DNA of 7,770 bases from Bryobacterales bacterium (GCA_003139735.1 PLGA01000292.1:15087-22856), one strand, 5' to 3'. Shown: positions 1 to 6,822, counted from the stretch's first letter. Program-made: numbers and translations. Notes: generated by a model not told the origin, from the sequence alone.

Positions 1-1
1 G

Positions 2-589
2 GCCGGTCTGCCCACGGTCGGTCTGCGCATGCCGGCGCACCCGCTGGCGCTCGCGTTGATCGGCGCGGCGGGCGTGCCCATCGCGGCGCCGAGCGCCAAC
101 CGGTTTACGGAGCTATCGCCCACCACCGCGGCGCACGTGCCGGAGGCGCTGGCGGACTACGTCCTCGATGGCGGGCCGGCGCGCGTGGGGATCGAGTCTA
201 CGGTGCTCTCGCTGGTGGGCGCGCCCGTGCTGCTGCGTCCCGGCGTGATTCCACTGCCGGAGATCGAAGCGCTGATCGGGCCGGTGGGGATGGCCGCCGA
301 TCCCGCCGAAGGGGCGCACGATGCGCCGGGCATGCATCCGCGGCACTACCGGCCGGCGACGCCGCTCTATTTGCTCGGCCCAGGCGAGGCTCCGCCCGCG
401 GGCAGCGGAGCGTGGCTGCGCATCGGCCGCGAAATGTCTGCGGAGCCCCGCGAATACGCGGCGGCGCTGTATGAAACGCTGCACCGCCTGGACGCGCGGA
501 GGCCGGATTGGATCGCCGTGGAGCGCCCGCCGGATACTCCGGAATGGGCCGGCGTGCTGGACCGGCTGCGAAGAGCGGCGATCGACTAA
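2..589 (+). CDS. L-threonylcarbamoyladenylate synthase, Sua5/YrdC family (5' partial)
   Basis: This enzyme makes threonylcarbamoyl-AMP from threonine, bicarbonate and ATP in the cytoplasm, the first step of the t6A37 modification of ANN-decoding tRNAs. The reading frame is open from base 2, so the gene begins outside the window, and the ATG at 29 is internal (it lies in the LRMPAHPLA segment). The 195 visible residues cover the end of the YrdC domain and the C-terminal part. Visible signatures are the APSAN motif (about residues 29-33 of the fragment), GIESTVLSL followed by LLRPGVIPLPEI, and the linker APGMHPRHYRP, which is the conserved PGMxxxHYxP joint between the YrdC and Sua5 domains. The linker makes this the long Sua5 type rather than the short TsaC type. 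Roughly 80 residues follow it, shorter than the usual Sua5 domain, but the ending (YAAALYETLHRLDA, then DRLRRAA) fits that domain. The next gene starts 9 bases after the stop. Family assignment is firm; the missing N-terminus holds other active-site residues that cannot be checked. Confidence 0.93.
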   Translation, partial: AGLPTVGLRMPAHPLALALIGAAGVPIAAPSANRFTELSPTTAAHVPEALADYVLDGGPARVGIESTVLSLVGAPVLLRPGVIPLPEIEALIGPVGMAADPAEGAHDAPGMHPRHYRPATPLYLLGPGEAPPAGSGAWLRIGREMSAEPREYAAALYETLHRLDARRPDWIAVERPPDTPEWAGVLDRLRRAAID

Positions 590-598
590 TCTGGTCGT

Positions 599-1456
599 AT
601 GGAGGCAAGACTGGCCTTTGGCCGCGCGGCGGCGTTGTTGGCGCTGGTCTGTGCGACGCTGGGGGCGGACTCGGGGCAGGATCTGTTGACGGCCGCGCGC
701 ACCGGCGATACCGGCGGTGTGCGCGATCTGCTGAAGTCGGCCGTCAACCTCGAGGCCAAGGGCAAGGACGGAAAAACGGCGCTGATCTGGGCCGCCGAAG
801 GGGGCCACACCGATATCGTGCGGCTGCTGGTTGCGAAGGGCGCGGACTCGCAGGCGCGCGATAAGGAGGGCCTCACGGCTTACGACCAGGCGCTGCTCTC
901 CTCGGAAGGCAAACACGAGGCGATCCTGGCATTGCTGCCTAAGCCGGCGCGGGTGCGCATCGAGGTGGACGCCCTCTGGCTGCCGCAGAACATGATCGGC
1001 TCCTGCTTTGAGAGCCGCGCGGAGCTGGCGCGCAGCATCCTCGCCATCTCTCCGGACGCGCTGGCGGTGGGCGCACTTGCGGAGTACGCGCGCACGGCGG
1101 GCAAAGACGCGGTGGAAATCGTTCGCGCCAATTCCGAAGGGCTGAAAGCGGATACGTCCATGATCACGCCAACGGCGGCGGCGGCGGATGCCAGCGCCAC
1201 GGTGGTTCTGGCGGTACGGCCGGGAGTGTCCTGCTCGCAGCAAGCCGACCATCTGAGCCTGGCCATCGACGTTCGCGCGATTCGCGCCGGCGGAGGGCAG
1301 CCGGTCTTCAAGAGGACTTACGGCGGGGGCTTCACGGGCCTGCATGAGCAAACTGCGACGAACCCAGCGCAATATCGGGCGTTCTACGACGGGTGGGCCA
1401 AGGGACACGCGAGCGCGATTTACTGGGATGTGTTGCGGGCGCTGCTGCGGCAGTAA
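599..1456 (+). CDS. Secreted ankyrin-repeat protein with uncharacterised C-terminal domain
   Basis: This is a 285-residue protein. Residues about 1-23 form a signal peptide: a basic start, a hydrophobic core (AAALLALVCATLGA), then Asp. The Cys at 18 is not in a good lipobox, so a periplasmic or secreted soluble protein is more likely than a lipoprotein. Ankyrin repeats follow: a degenerate one at about 27-58 (LLTAARTGDTGGVRDLL), a clear one at about 59-91 (TALIWAAEGGHTDIVRLLVAKGAD) and a partial one at about 92-115. Such repeats bind proteins, and the partner is unknown. The remaining 170 residues (about 117-285) are not a family I can name. They include an Ala-rich patch at 192-200 and a Tyr/Trp-rich end (FKRTYGGGFTGLH, AFYDGWAKGHASAIYWDVL). 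The ATG lies 9 bases after the Sua5 stop with no clear Shine-Dalgarno, so translation may be coupled to that gene or the transcript may be nearly leaderless. The shared transcription unit is inferred from spacing only. Confidence 0.85.
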   Translation: MEARLAFGRAAALLALVCATLGADSGQDLLTAARTGDTGGVRDLLKSAVNLEAKGKDGKTALIWAAEGGHTDIVRLLVAKGADSQARDKEGLTAYDQALLSSEGKHEAILALLPKPARVRIEVDALWLPQNMIGSCFESRAELARSILAISPDALAVGALAEYARTAGKDAVEIVRANSEGLKADTSMITPTAAAADASATVVLAVRPGVSCSQQADHLSLAIDVRAIRAGGGQPVFKRTYGGGFTGLHEQTATNPAQYRAFYDGWAKGHASAIYWDVLRALLRQ

Positions 1457-1471
1457 AGGCGCGGCGCGCGG

Positions 1472-1508
1472 AAGGGGCGGGCGTAGGCGCCCTTAATTCT
1501 GTTAGACT
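1472..1508 (+). terminator. Weak stem-loop after the ankyrin gene, possible terminator
   Basis: AAGGGGCG (1472-1479) can pair with CGCCCTT (1488-1494) with one bulged G and an 8-base loop. The stem is followed by a mixed, only partly T-rich stretch (AATTCTGTT). It sits 16 bases after the ankyrin stop and before the NIPSNAP gene, where a terminator would make sense. The stem is short and the T-tract poor, so this is a weak call. Confidence 0.25.
1503..1508 (+). promoter_or_regulatory. Possible -10 element upstream of the NIPSNAP gene
   Basis: TAGACT, within GTTAGACT (1501-1508), lies 15 bases before the ATG at 1524. No convincing -35 is seen about 17 bases upstream. It is noted because a near-identical GTTAGGCT occurs just before the other plus-strand gene at 7475. 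No clear ribosome-binding site precedes this ATG, which fits a short-leader transcript. This is inference from two sites only. Confidence 0.2.
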
Positions 1509-1523
1509 CGAACTCAAAATCCT

Positions 1524-2306
1524 ATGAATCGCCGAGAAATGCTAGCCGCTTCATTCGCCGTTGGCGCCGCGTCGTCCGGCGCCCAGACGGCCTCCAAGAG
1601 CGCATACTACGAACTGCGCTATTTCCGCATGCGCACGGACCACACCGAGCAGAACAGGCGCACCACGGAGTTCCTGAGCAGGTACTACATGCCTGCCGCC
1701 AAGCGCGCGGGCGCGGGCCCGATTGGCCTGTTCAGCGCTTCGATTGCGCCGAACGCGCCGTTTATCCTGCGCCTTGCAAGCTATCCCTCGCTGGCCGCCT
1801 TCGAAGCCGCCCGCGACAAACTGGCCGGAGACGCCGATTATCAGAAGGCCCTGGCCGACTACAATTCCAACCCCGATCCGGGCTTCATGCGGATGGATAG
1901 CTGGCTGCTGCGGGCTTTCGATTCCTTCCCCGCCATGGAGACGGGGCCGGCCGACGCCAGCCGCCCGGCGCGCATCTTTGAGCTGCGCACGTACGAATCG
2001 CTCAACGAATCGAGCGTGCAACAGAAGATCAAGATGTTCGGGGCCGGCGGCGAGATCGGCATTTTCCGCGCTTGCGGCATGCAGCCGGTGCTTTTCGGCG
2101 AGGCCGTGGCGGGCGCCAATATGCCGCACGTGAGCTACATGCTGGCGTTTGAGAACCTGGCGGCCCGCGAGAAACTCTGGGCTGTGTTTCAGGCCAACCC
2201 GGACTGGATCAAGCTGAAGGCGAGCCCGGACTATTCATCGCCCTCGCTGGTAATCAATATCAGCAACGCCATTCTTGCCCCGGTAGCGGGCTCGGACATT
2301 CGATAG
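1524..2306 (+). CDS. NIPSNAP family protein with Tat-like signal peptide
   Basis: This 260-residue protein has two tandem NIPSNAP-type (dimeric alpha/beta-barrel-like) modules. The N-terminus MNRREMLAASFAVGAA carries a twin-arginine pair at residues 3-4 followed by a mild hydrophobic stretch, so Tat export is likely, with cleavage near SSGAQT (about 18-22). Module 1 spans about 28-130, beginning YYELRYFRMRT and containing FILRLASYPSLAAFEA. Module 2 spans about 151-255, beginning IFELRTYES and ending with SPDYSSPSLVINISNAILAP, a typical family ending. Bacterial members of this layout are common, but their biochemical role is poorly defined, so no substrate is proposed. The ATG at 1524 is chosen because it gives the complete leader. 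It follows the ankyrin gene by 67 bases, enough for its own promoter. A truncated secreted-protein gene starts 13 bases after its stop, so the two were probably once co-transcribed. Confidence 0.88.
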   Translation: MNRREMLAASFAVGAASSGAQTASKSAYYELRYFRMRTDHTEQNRRTTEFLSRYYMPAAKRAGAGPIGLFSASIAPNAPFILRLASYPSLAAFEAARDKLAGDADYQKALADYNSNPDPGFMRMDSWLLRAFDSFPAMETGPADASRPARIFELRTYESLNESSVQQKIKMFGAGGEIGIFRACGMQPVLFGEAVAGANMPHVSYMLAFENLAAREKLWAVFQANPDWIKLKASPDYSSPSLVINISNAILAPVAGSDIR

Positions 2307-2307
2307 C

Positions 2308-2313
2308 GGGAGG
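2308..2313 (+). promoter_or_regulatory. Ribosome-binding site of the truncated secreted-protein gene
   Basis: GGGAGG lies 6 bases before the ATG at 2320. It is the best plus-strand Shine-Dalgarno in the window. It supports the short signal-peptide ORF downstream being the true start of a gene rather than chance. Confidence 0.6.
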
Positions 2314-2319
2314 CCGAGG

Positions 2320-2519
2320 ATGAGGCTCGCGACGAACGCCCTGCTCTTGGCGGCGGCGATTCTGGCGGCGCGCGCGGCGGCGGCCGAAAGCCCGGCGGTC
2401 GAAGGGCTGCACGATCCCCCGGCGTGAAAGCCGCGCCGGGGGAGAATGGCAAGGCGGTGCTCGAAGTAAGTTCGGGGAAGTATGCCTTCGCGGCTTACCA
2501 GCCCATTACCAAGTTGTAG
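2320..2519 (+). pseudogene. Remnant of a secreted protein gene: signal peptide plus frameshifted C-terminal tail
   Basis: From the ATG at 2320, preceded by GGGAGG, the frame encodes a classical signal peptide (MRLATNALLLAAAILAARA, then AAAESPAVEGLHD) and stops at the TGA at 2425-2427 after 35 residues. In another frame, from about 2415 to the TAG at 2517, a coherent peptide reads SPGVKAAPGENGKAVLEVSS and then GKYAFA. A pattern like LEVxSGxYxF is typical of the extreme C-terminus of family 78 alpha-L-rhamnosidases. The simplest reading is a large internal deletion that joined the start and end of one secreted enzyme gene out of frame. The junction region contains a perfect 9-bp inverted repeat. 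The last 25 bases overlap the antisense S53 gene, so the AYQPITKL ending may not be original. The signal peptide is clear. The enzyme family is a guess from a short motif, and a genuine 35-residue secreted peptide remains possible. Confidence 0.5.
2416..2442. repeat. Perfect 9-bp inverted repeat (strong GC hairpin)
   Basis: CCCCCGGCG (2416-2424) and CGCCGGGGG (2434-2442) flank a 9-base loop. The hairpin lies 53 bases beyond the stop of the S53 gene on the minus strand and inside the plus-strand remnant. No T-tract follows on either strand, so it is not a standard intrinsic terminator. It could still end or stabilise the converging transcripts, and it coincides with the suspected deletion junction. 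Confidence 0.6.
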
Positions 2520-4678
2520 GCGTTGACGGATCCGATGCCGGTCGCGAAGTTCCAACCGGCTGCGGCGCCGTAGGCCGGCGAGTAACTCGCGTTCGACGTC
2601 GAGAGAGCGCCATCCAGGTTCTGGGTGGTGGTTGGGTGGCGTCCGCCGGTGGTGCTGGTGGTGGAGCCGTAGCAATCGACCGACCCGCCACAGTTGACGT
2701 CGTTATCGCCTTCGGTGACGTTGTAGAAGATGCAGCCCGTCGCGTTGGCCGCCGAAGAGTTGCACACCGCCGAAGGGGTGGCCGCAAGCTGGTAATACAC
2801 CGTGTTCGGGTTTCCCTGGCGGTTTTTGGCATGCTGATTGACCAGCGCCTGGATCCCCGCCAGAATGGGCGATGAAAACGAGGTTCCGCCGGCGCCGGAC
2901 CAACCGCTGGGAGACCCGGAGCACCTGGCGCCGCCCTGCCGGAGGTCCGACCAGCAGAAGACGTAATAGTGTCCCCAGATGCCATTGGCCGCAAAGAGAG
3001 ACACGTCCGGAATGTCGCGCACGCCATCGTTCGGGGCCAGGTTGAGCTTGGCCAGTTTGAGTTGCCAGGACGGCTTGGCATATCCCTTGCAACTCCCGCC
3101 GACCACGCCGGGGGTGGAGGGCGCTCCGGTCGCGCAGCCGCTAGGGCCGCCGCTGCCCGCCGCCACCGCCTGCAAACCATCCGAAATGGCCGTAGTGCTG
3201 TTGCAGAACCCCATCGCGCCATACGTCGTGCTGTTTCCGAGGTAGGTGGCCAGGAGGACGCTGGCGCAGGAGTCGTTCCACGGAATCTCCGGTATGTAGG
3301 ACTTGGCCGAGCCGTAGGTAGAGGTGTTGGTCGAGTTCCAGTACGTGCTATTAGAGCCGGCGTAGGAGTCGCCGAAGTCCGTGCCGCCCACGGCTACGTT
3401 GTACGGCGTGGAGGCGAAACCGCTCACGCCGATGCCGTGCGTGGCGCCCGAGGCCCCCGCATCGCAACTGGCAGCCCCTTCATCGCCGGCGGAGACGAAC
3501 ACCGAAACGCCCTCTCCGGCGGCCTGTTGAAATGCGGTATTGTACGCCGCATTGGCTGCGGCGCCGTTTTCCGCCTCGCATTCGCCGTAGCTCATGCTGA
3601 CGATGGCCGGAGGGTTGGCGCTGTTGAGGAGGTTCTGAATGGCAATCAACCCTCCAAAAGTAGTGCTGGTATTGCGGCAGGAGGCCACTTGGATGGCTGC
3701 GCCGGGCGCGGCGGCGCTGGCCCACTCGGCGTCGAGAATCGCTTCGCCGTCATCGCCTCCGGAGGGAACGCCGGGGTCGGTACAGTTGTTCTTGCCGCTG
3801 GGAGGCGCCGGATGGACCGTAGCCAGAGATCCGGTGGTGTAACTGGAAAGCCCAAACTCGCTTCGGAACGTGGTCCAGTCGGTGGCGCTATAGAGGTCGG
3901 TGTCCTCGACCACCACGATGGTCTGGCCCTGGCCCGCGATACCGGCGGTGAACAACGGATTCAGATTGTAGATGGTCGCCAGATCGGCGGGGACAACCGC
4001 CTGATAAGTGTCTTTGCCGGAGACGAAGGTGTAATCGGGACGAGGCTTGCTCATGGGGCGCGGCCGGAAATCGTGCAGGGCAACCACGCCCGCCACCACC
4101 GGCGCCAGCGCTTCCGGAATCCGCGGGTCGCTCATGTTCGCGAGGTGGGTCTGTCCGTTCACCTGCAGGTAATGAATCTCGGTGTGGAAGGCGGCGCGGA
4201 TCTGCCCGGCGGTACCCGAGAAATCGATTAGCATGCCGTTTGGGTACACGGAATTCACCGTAAGGCCGTGCGATTGGAGCCACGCCGAGATGGCGTCAAG
4301 GTCCGACTGCGCGGCGCCGAACCTCTCGCCGAACTCCGCCGCGGTGAGCCACTTATGAAAGTTCGGGGAAGCCGTATCCTGGAGCGACTCGATGAACTGT
4401 TGGACGGCCTGCTCCTGCGGGGCGGAGCGCTGCAACTGGAGCAGCACGTGATCCATGGGGATGTCTTCGGGCACGAGGCCGCGGTCGTTTTGCGGATTGG
4501 CTTCAGGCCGCGTGTTCCCGGCGATGGCGTGCAGCCTGGTTTCATCGATCCGGCCGCTAATGAGTCCGGGCACGTTACGGCCGGTCGGCGCCGGCTGCGC
4601 CAGGAGCGCTCCGGGCAAAGCCAGCAGCGACACCCCTACAGCCAGACAAAAGGCATGGGACCCAAGACTCCTGGACAT
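2495..4678 (-). CDS. S53 family serine-carboxyl peptidase (pro-kumamolisin/sedolisin type), secreted
   Basis: This is a secreted acid endopeptidase precursor of 727 residues. The start at 4678 is chosen because AGGAGG lies 6 bases upstream and it begins a good signal peptide (about 1-28, CLAVGVSLLALPGALLAQ). An ATG 48 bases upstream would add a charged, unlikely leader. The Pro-kuma_activ propeptide covers about 70-205 and includes the family signature SPNFHKWLTAAEFGERFG. The catalytic domain runs from about 225 to the end. Catalytic residues are visible: Glu312 and Asp316 in GEAILDAEWA, Asp399 (oxyanion) in VFVSAGDEG, and Ser600 in GGTSFSSP. Fifteen Cys residues and a Ser/Thr/Asn-rich stretch (about 442-460) suggest disulfides and extracellular life. 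The C-terminal region that usually binds calcium reads FYNVTEGDND and GWNFATGIGSVNA, with Asn653 and Asn710 where Asp is usual. Propeptide removal at acidic pH is the known mode of activation in the family. The gene lies 83 bases after the membrane-protein gene and converges on the remnant at its 3' end. The family is certain; the substrate is not inferable. Confidence 0.96.
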   Translation of the reverse strand: MSRSLGSHAFCLAVGVSLLALPGALLAQPAPTGRNVPGLISGRIDETRLHAIAGNTRPEANPQNDRGLVPEDIPMDHVLLQLQRSAPQEQAVQQFIESLQDTASPNFHKWLTAAEFGERFGAAQSDLDAISAWLQSHGLTVNSVYPNGMLIDFSGTAGQIRAAFHTEIHYLQVNGQTHLANMSDPRIPEALAPVVAGVVALHDFRPRPMSKPRPDYTFVSGKDTYQAVVPADLATIYNLNPLFTAGIAGQGQTIVVVEDTDLYSATDWTTFRSEFGLSSYTTGSLATVHPAPPSGKNNCTDPGVPSGGDDGEAILDAEWASAAAPGAAIQVASCRNTSTTFGGLIAIQNLLNSANPPAIVSMSYGECEAENGAAANAAYNTAFQQAAGEGVSVFVSAGDEGAASCDAGASGATHGIGVSGFASTPYNVAVGGTDFGDSYAGSNSTYWNSTNTSTYGSAKSYIPEIPWNDSCASVLLATYLGNSTTYGAMGFCNSTTAISDGLQAVAAGSGGPSGCATGAPSTPGVVGGSCKGYAKPSWQLKLAKLNLAPNDGVRDIPDVSLFAANGIWGHYYVFCWSDLRQGGARCSGSPSGWSGAGGTSFSSPILAGIQALVNQHAKNRQGNPNTVYYQLAATPSAVCNSSAANATGCIFYNVTEGDNDVNCGGSVDCYGSTTSTTGGRHPTTTQNLDGALSTSNASYSPAYGAAAGWNFATGIGSVNAYNLVMGW

Positions 4679-4684
4679 CGTTTT

Positions 4685-4690
4685 CCTCCT
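4685..4690 (-). promoter_or_regulatory. Strong ribosome-binding site of the S53 peptidase gene
   Basis: On the minus strand AGGAGG is followed by a 6-base spacer (AAAACG) and the ATG at 4678. This consensus site decides the start in favour of 4678 over the upstream ATG at 4726. It also suggests the peptidase is translated more strongly than its neighbours, which lack such sites. Confidence 0.85.
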
Positions 4691-4693
4691 TCG

Positions 4694-4753
4694 AACAAGC
4701 TTACACGATGGACAGCGGCGGCGCACTCCCTTCGGGCGCTTAACAAGCTGCCC
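4694..4753. repeat. Repeated 8-mer and stem-loop upstream of the S53 gene
   Basis: AACAAGCT occurs at 4694-4701 and again at 4742-4749, 48 bases apart, both in the 83-base gap between the membrane-protein and peptidase genes. The second copy is part of a hairpin. GGGCGCTT (4734-4741) pairs with AAGC (4745-4748) and GCCC (4750-4753) across a 3-base loop, with one bulged T. Six As (4754-4759) flank it on the plus strand, which are Ts before the stem on the minus strand. This is the wrong order for a standard minus-strand terminator. It may be an operator or mRNA structure controlling the peptidase; the function is unknown. Confidence 0.35.
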
Positions 4754-4761
4754 AAAAAACC

Positions 4762-6819
4762 TTAAGGCGCAAGGGTGGGACGGCGGACCGATTCCCGCAC
4801 TCGCCGGAACAGGCCAAAGCAGAACGCGGCAGCGAACAACAGGGCGCCAAGACTGGCTGCCCGGCAGAGTTTGGCCTCAATGCCGCCATCGTAATCGAGC
4901 TCGATCCGGCATTCGCCCACGCACTCCGCCCGCACGGCCATGAAGCCGATGCCATCGCGGTAGACGGCGCGTGGGGCGCCGTTCACCGAGGCGCGCCAAC
5001 CGGGGTCGTAGGTGACTTGGGTTGCGATCACCTGGCCCGGTTGGATGCGCGCGCTTATGGCGGCGCGATTCGGCCCTTGCCACTCGAAATCGGCGGGGGA
5101 CGCGGGGTGGTCCATAGCGGCCACGTAGCGGCGCAGCTCATCGGCATCCGCGCCGCTGATGGGCTTGTGGCGCACCAGGCTCTCCGGGCTCATGGCGTGA
5201 GCCAGCGACGGGGATGACAGCGGCACGCCGTAGATGGTGGTATCGTCCTGGCGCCAAAGAACGGGAAGGAGGCCCTCGAACTTGGCGGGATGGGCGAAGG
5301 GTTTCCAGTACTCGGGGCTGCGCGGGCCCGGAACGGCCACTACCCGCGCGCCGAACGCCTTGAGCCAGAGGATGGAATACGCGGCATCGCGGTCGCCCAG
5401 TCCCTGGCCGCTGTAAATGGTGTACTGCGCCACCTGCTGCATCCAGTTGGCGGTGGTGCTGTAGGACTGTCCGGAAAGTTGCGGCGAATCCGCGAACGCG
5501 TTCAGCCAGGCGGCCATGGAACCCGGCAACATGACGCGCTGCCCCGGGAAAGTGGCATCTACCCATTTGGCGGAGCGATACTCGATGCTCTGGGCAACAT
5601 CCACCGGAAGGAGCAATCGCTTGACAAAGCGCCGTTGGGCCGCCACCTGCACGCCAGCCAGCGCCAGCAAAGGAATGGCCAGCAGGACCCGAGCGCGCGG
5701 AGGGACGCGCCGGACCAGGACGAGCGCAGCGCCAGCGGCCAGCAGCGCCAATGCAAGTTCCATCTCGAGGACGTATCTCGATGGCTGCGGCAGAAAGTGG
5801 AGCGACCAGTAGTGATCCAGCACGGGGACCAGAATGGCTGGGCACGCGAACAGAATGGCCCAGCGTACCGGCCAATCGCGGCCGTAGCGGCGCGCGCCGT
5901 ACCAGGCCAGGAGCCAGACGAAGAGCAAAATCCCCAAGGCCAGAAAGCCGCGCGCGGACCAGTCCGCCTCGCCATCTATGTGGGCGTCGGCGCCGATGGC
6001 GCGCAGCAAGGACGGAGGCATTGAGGGGCAGACCGCCAGATAGGCCGCGGCCGCGACCAGCGCCGCGCGCGCCAGGTATGGGGTGTCCAGGCGATTCTCC
6101 ATGGCCACGGGCACGGTGAGAACGGCCAACGCGGCCAGCACGAACCCGAACATGCTGGCGAGCATCATGGCCGCCATCACGGCGCCGGCCAGAACGTAAG
6201 CTGGAGCGCGTCGGGACTTCAAGGCGCGCGCCAGCAGCCAGACGGCCAGGGGAAACAGAGCGAACGCCGCCAAGTGGGGAAGGTCGTCCCACTCGAACAA
6301 CCGGTAGCTGCGGCGCATGGTGATCAGCCAAGCCAGGCCGTGGCCGCCGCGGGGATCGACGAACTCCGCCGGCGCCGCCAGGGCGTAGACCAGCGCGGTC
6401 AGGAAACTGGCGCCGGGAGCTCTGGTAACCCGCCACATGGCGATGTAAAGCGCGAGCGGCCCCAGGCAATACGCCAAACCGGTAATCGCGTGCAGCGCCA
6501 GCGCCGGGGAAACGTGCAGGATGCGGGACACCGCGGCGATGGAGAACGGAATGAGCGGGGCGTAGGCGTACTGGATGGGCGCGCCCCCACCCCAATACGG
6601 CCACCAACGGGGCGAGAACCAGTGGAGGCCGGCGATGCGGGCCAGCGCCAGCCACTCCCCGTGCATGGAGGCGAAGTGGCCGGTAGATTCCGTAAAGAAC
6701 GCTTCGCGACAAACGTAGGCGCCGGCCCAGGCAAGGACGCAGAAGTAAATCCATCCGAGCGCGCCGGAAGCGCCATCGGCGAGGCGCCGCAATAAGGTCT
6801 TCAAAGCACCATTATGCAT
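4762..6819 (-). CDS. Polytopic membrane protein, YfhO/GT-C glycosyltransferase-like
   Basis: This is a 685-residue inner-membrane protein. About eleven hydrophobic segments lie in the first 393 residues (roughly 21-38, 86-101, 106-128, 135-150, 181-198, 206-237, 247-266, 290-307, 319-334, 351-369, 375-393). A periplasmic-type domain of about 255 residues follows (394-650), then a last segment (655-671) and a basic tail. The loop after the first segment contains WFSPRWWPYWGGGAPIQYAY followed by APL, the pattern of PF10131/YfhO-like proteins (W.P.W.gG.p...YaPL). The soluble domain ends with VTYDPGWRASVNG, GIGFMAV and IELDY, also typical of YfhO-like proteins. By family knowledge these are GT-C-fold enzymes that use polyprenyl-linked sugars to decorate envelope glycans, or relatives of unknown activity; the sugar and acceptor are unknown. 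The ATG at 6819 lies 3 bases after the kinase stop and has no clear Shine-Dalgarno, which suggests translational coupling. It ends in TAA followed on the minus strand by GGTTTTTT, a weak termination hint. Confidence 0.8.
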   Translation of the reverse strand: MHNGALKTLLRRLADGASGALGWIYFCVLAWAGAYVCREAFFTESTGHFASMHGEWLALARIAGLHWFSPRWWPYWGGGAPIQYAYAPLIPFSIAAVSRILHVSPALALHAITGLAYCLGPLALYIAMWRVTRAPGASFLTALVYALAAPAEFVDPRGGHGLAWLITMRRSYRLFEWDDLPHLAAFALFPLAVWLLARALKSRRAPAYVLAGAVMAAMMLASMFGFVLAALAVLTVPVAMENRLDTPYLARAALVAAAAYLAVCPSMPPSLLRAIGADAHIDGEADWSARGFLALGILLFVWLLAWYGARRYGRDWPVRWAILFACPAILVPVLDHYWSLHFLPQPSRYVLEMELALALLAAGAALVLVRRVPPRARVLLAIPLLALAGVQVAAQRRFVKRLLLPVDVAQSIEYRSAKWVDATFPGQRVMLPGSMAAWLNAFADSPQLSGQSYSTTANWMQQVAQYTIYSGQGLGDRDAAYSILWLKAFGARVVAVPGPRSPEYWKPFAHPAKFEGLLPVLWRQDDTTIYGVPLSSPSLAHAMSPESLVRHKPISGADADELRRYVAAMDHPASPADFEWQGPNRAAISARIQPGQVIATQVTYDPGWRASVNGAPRAVYRDGIGFMAVRAECVGECRIELDYDGGIEAKLCRAASLGALLFAAAFCFGLFRRVRESVRRPTLAP

Positions 6820-6822
6820 CCG

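Noticed and set aside
1171..1190. GCG-rich simple repeat
   Set aside because: It only encodes a short Ala-rich stretch in the ankyrin protein and is ordinary for this base composition.
113..1408. 431-codon open frame on the minus strand across the Sua5 and ankyrin genes
   Set aside because: It is Arg/Gly/His-rich text without domains, antisense to two well-supported genes, as expected from codon bias in GC-rich DNA.
2969..4231. 420-codon plus-strand frame opposite the S53 gene
   Set aside because: It is antisense to the catalytic domain of a certain gene and shows no recognisable motif.
4679..4726. Upstream start of the S53 gene at 4726
   Set aside because: It adds 16 charged residues before an otherwise ideal signal peptide, and a consensus ribosome-binding site points to 4678.
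4734..4759. Intrinsic terminator for the membrane-protein gene
   Set aside because: On the minus strand the T-run comes before the stem instead of after it, so the standard arrangement is absent.
5138..6754. 538-codon open frame on the minus strand, in another frame within the membrane-protein gene
   Set aside because: It is composed of Arg/Pro/Gly-rich text with no motif; the overlapping frame has clear membrane segments and family motifs.
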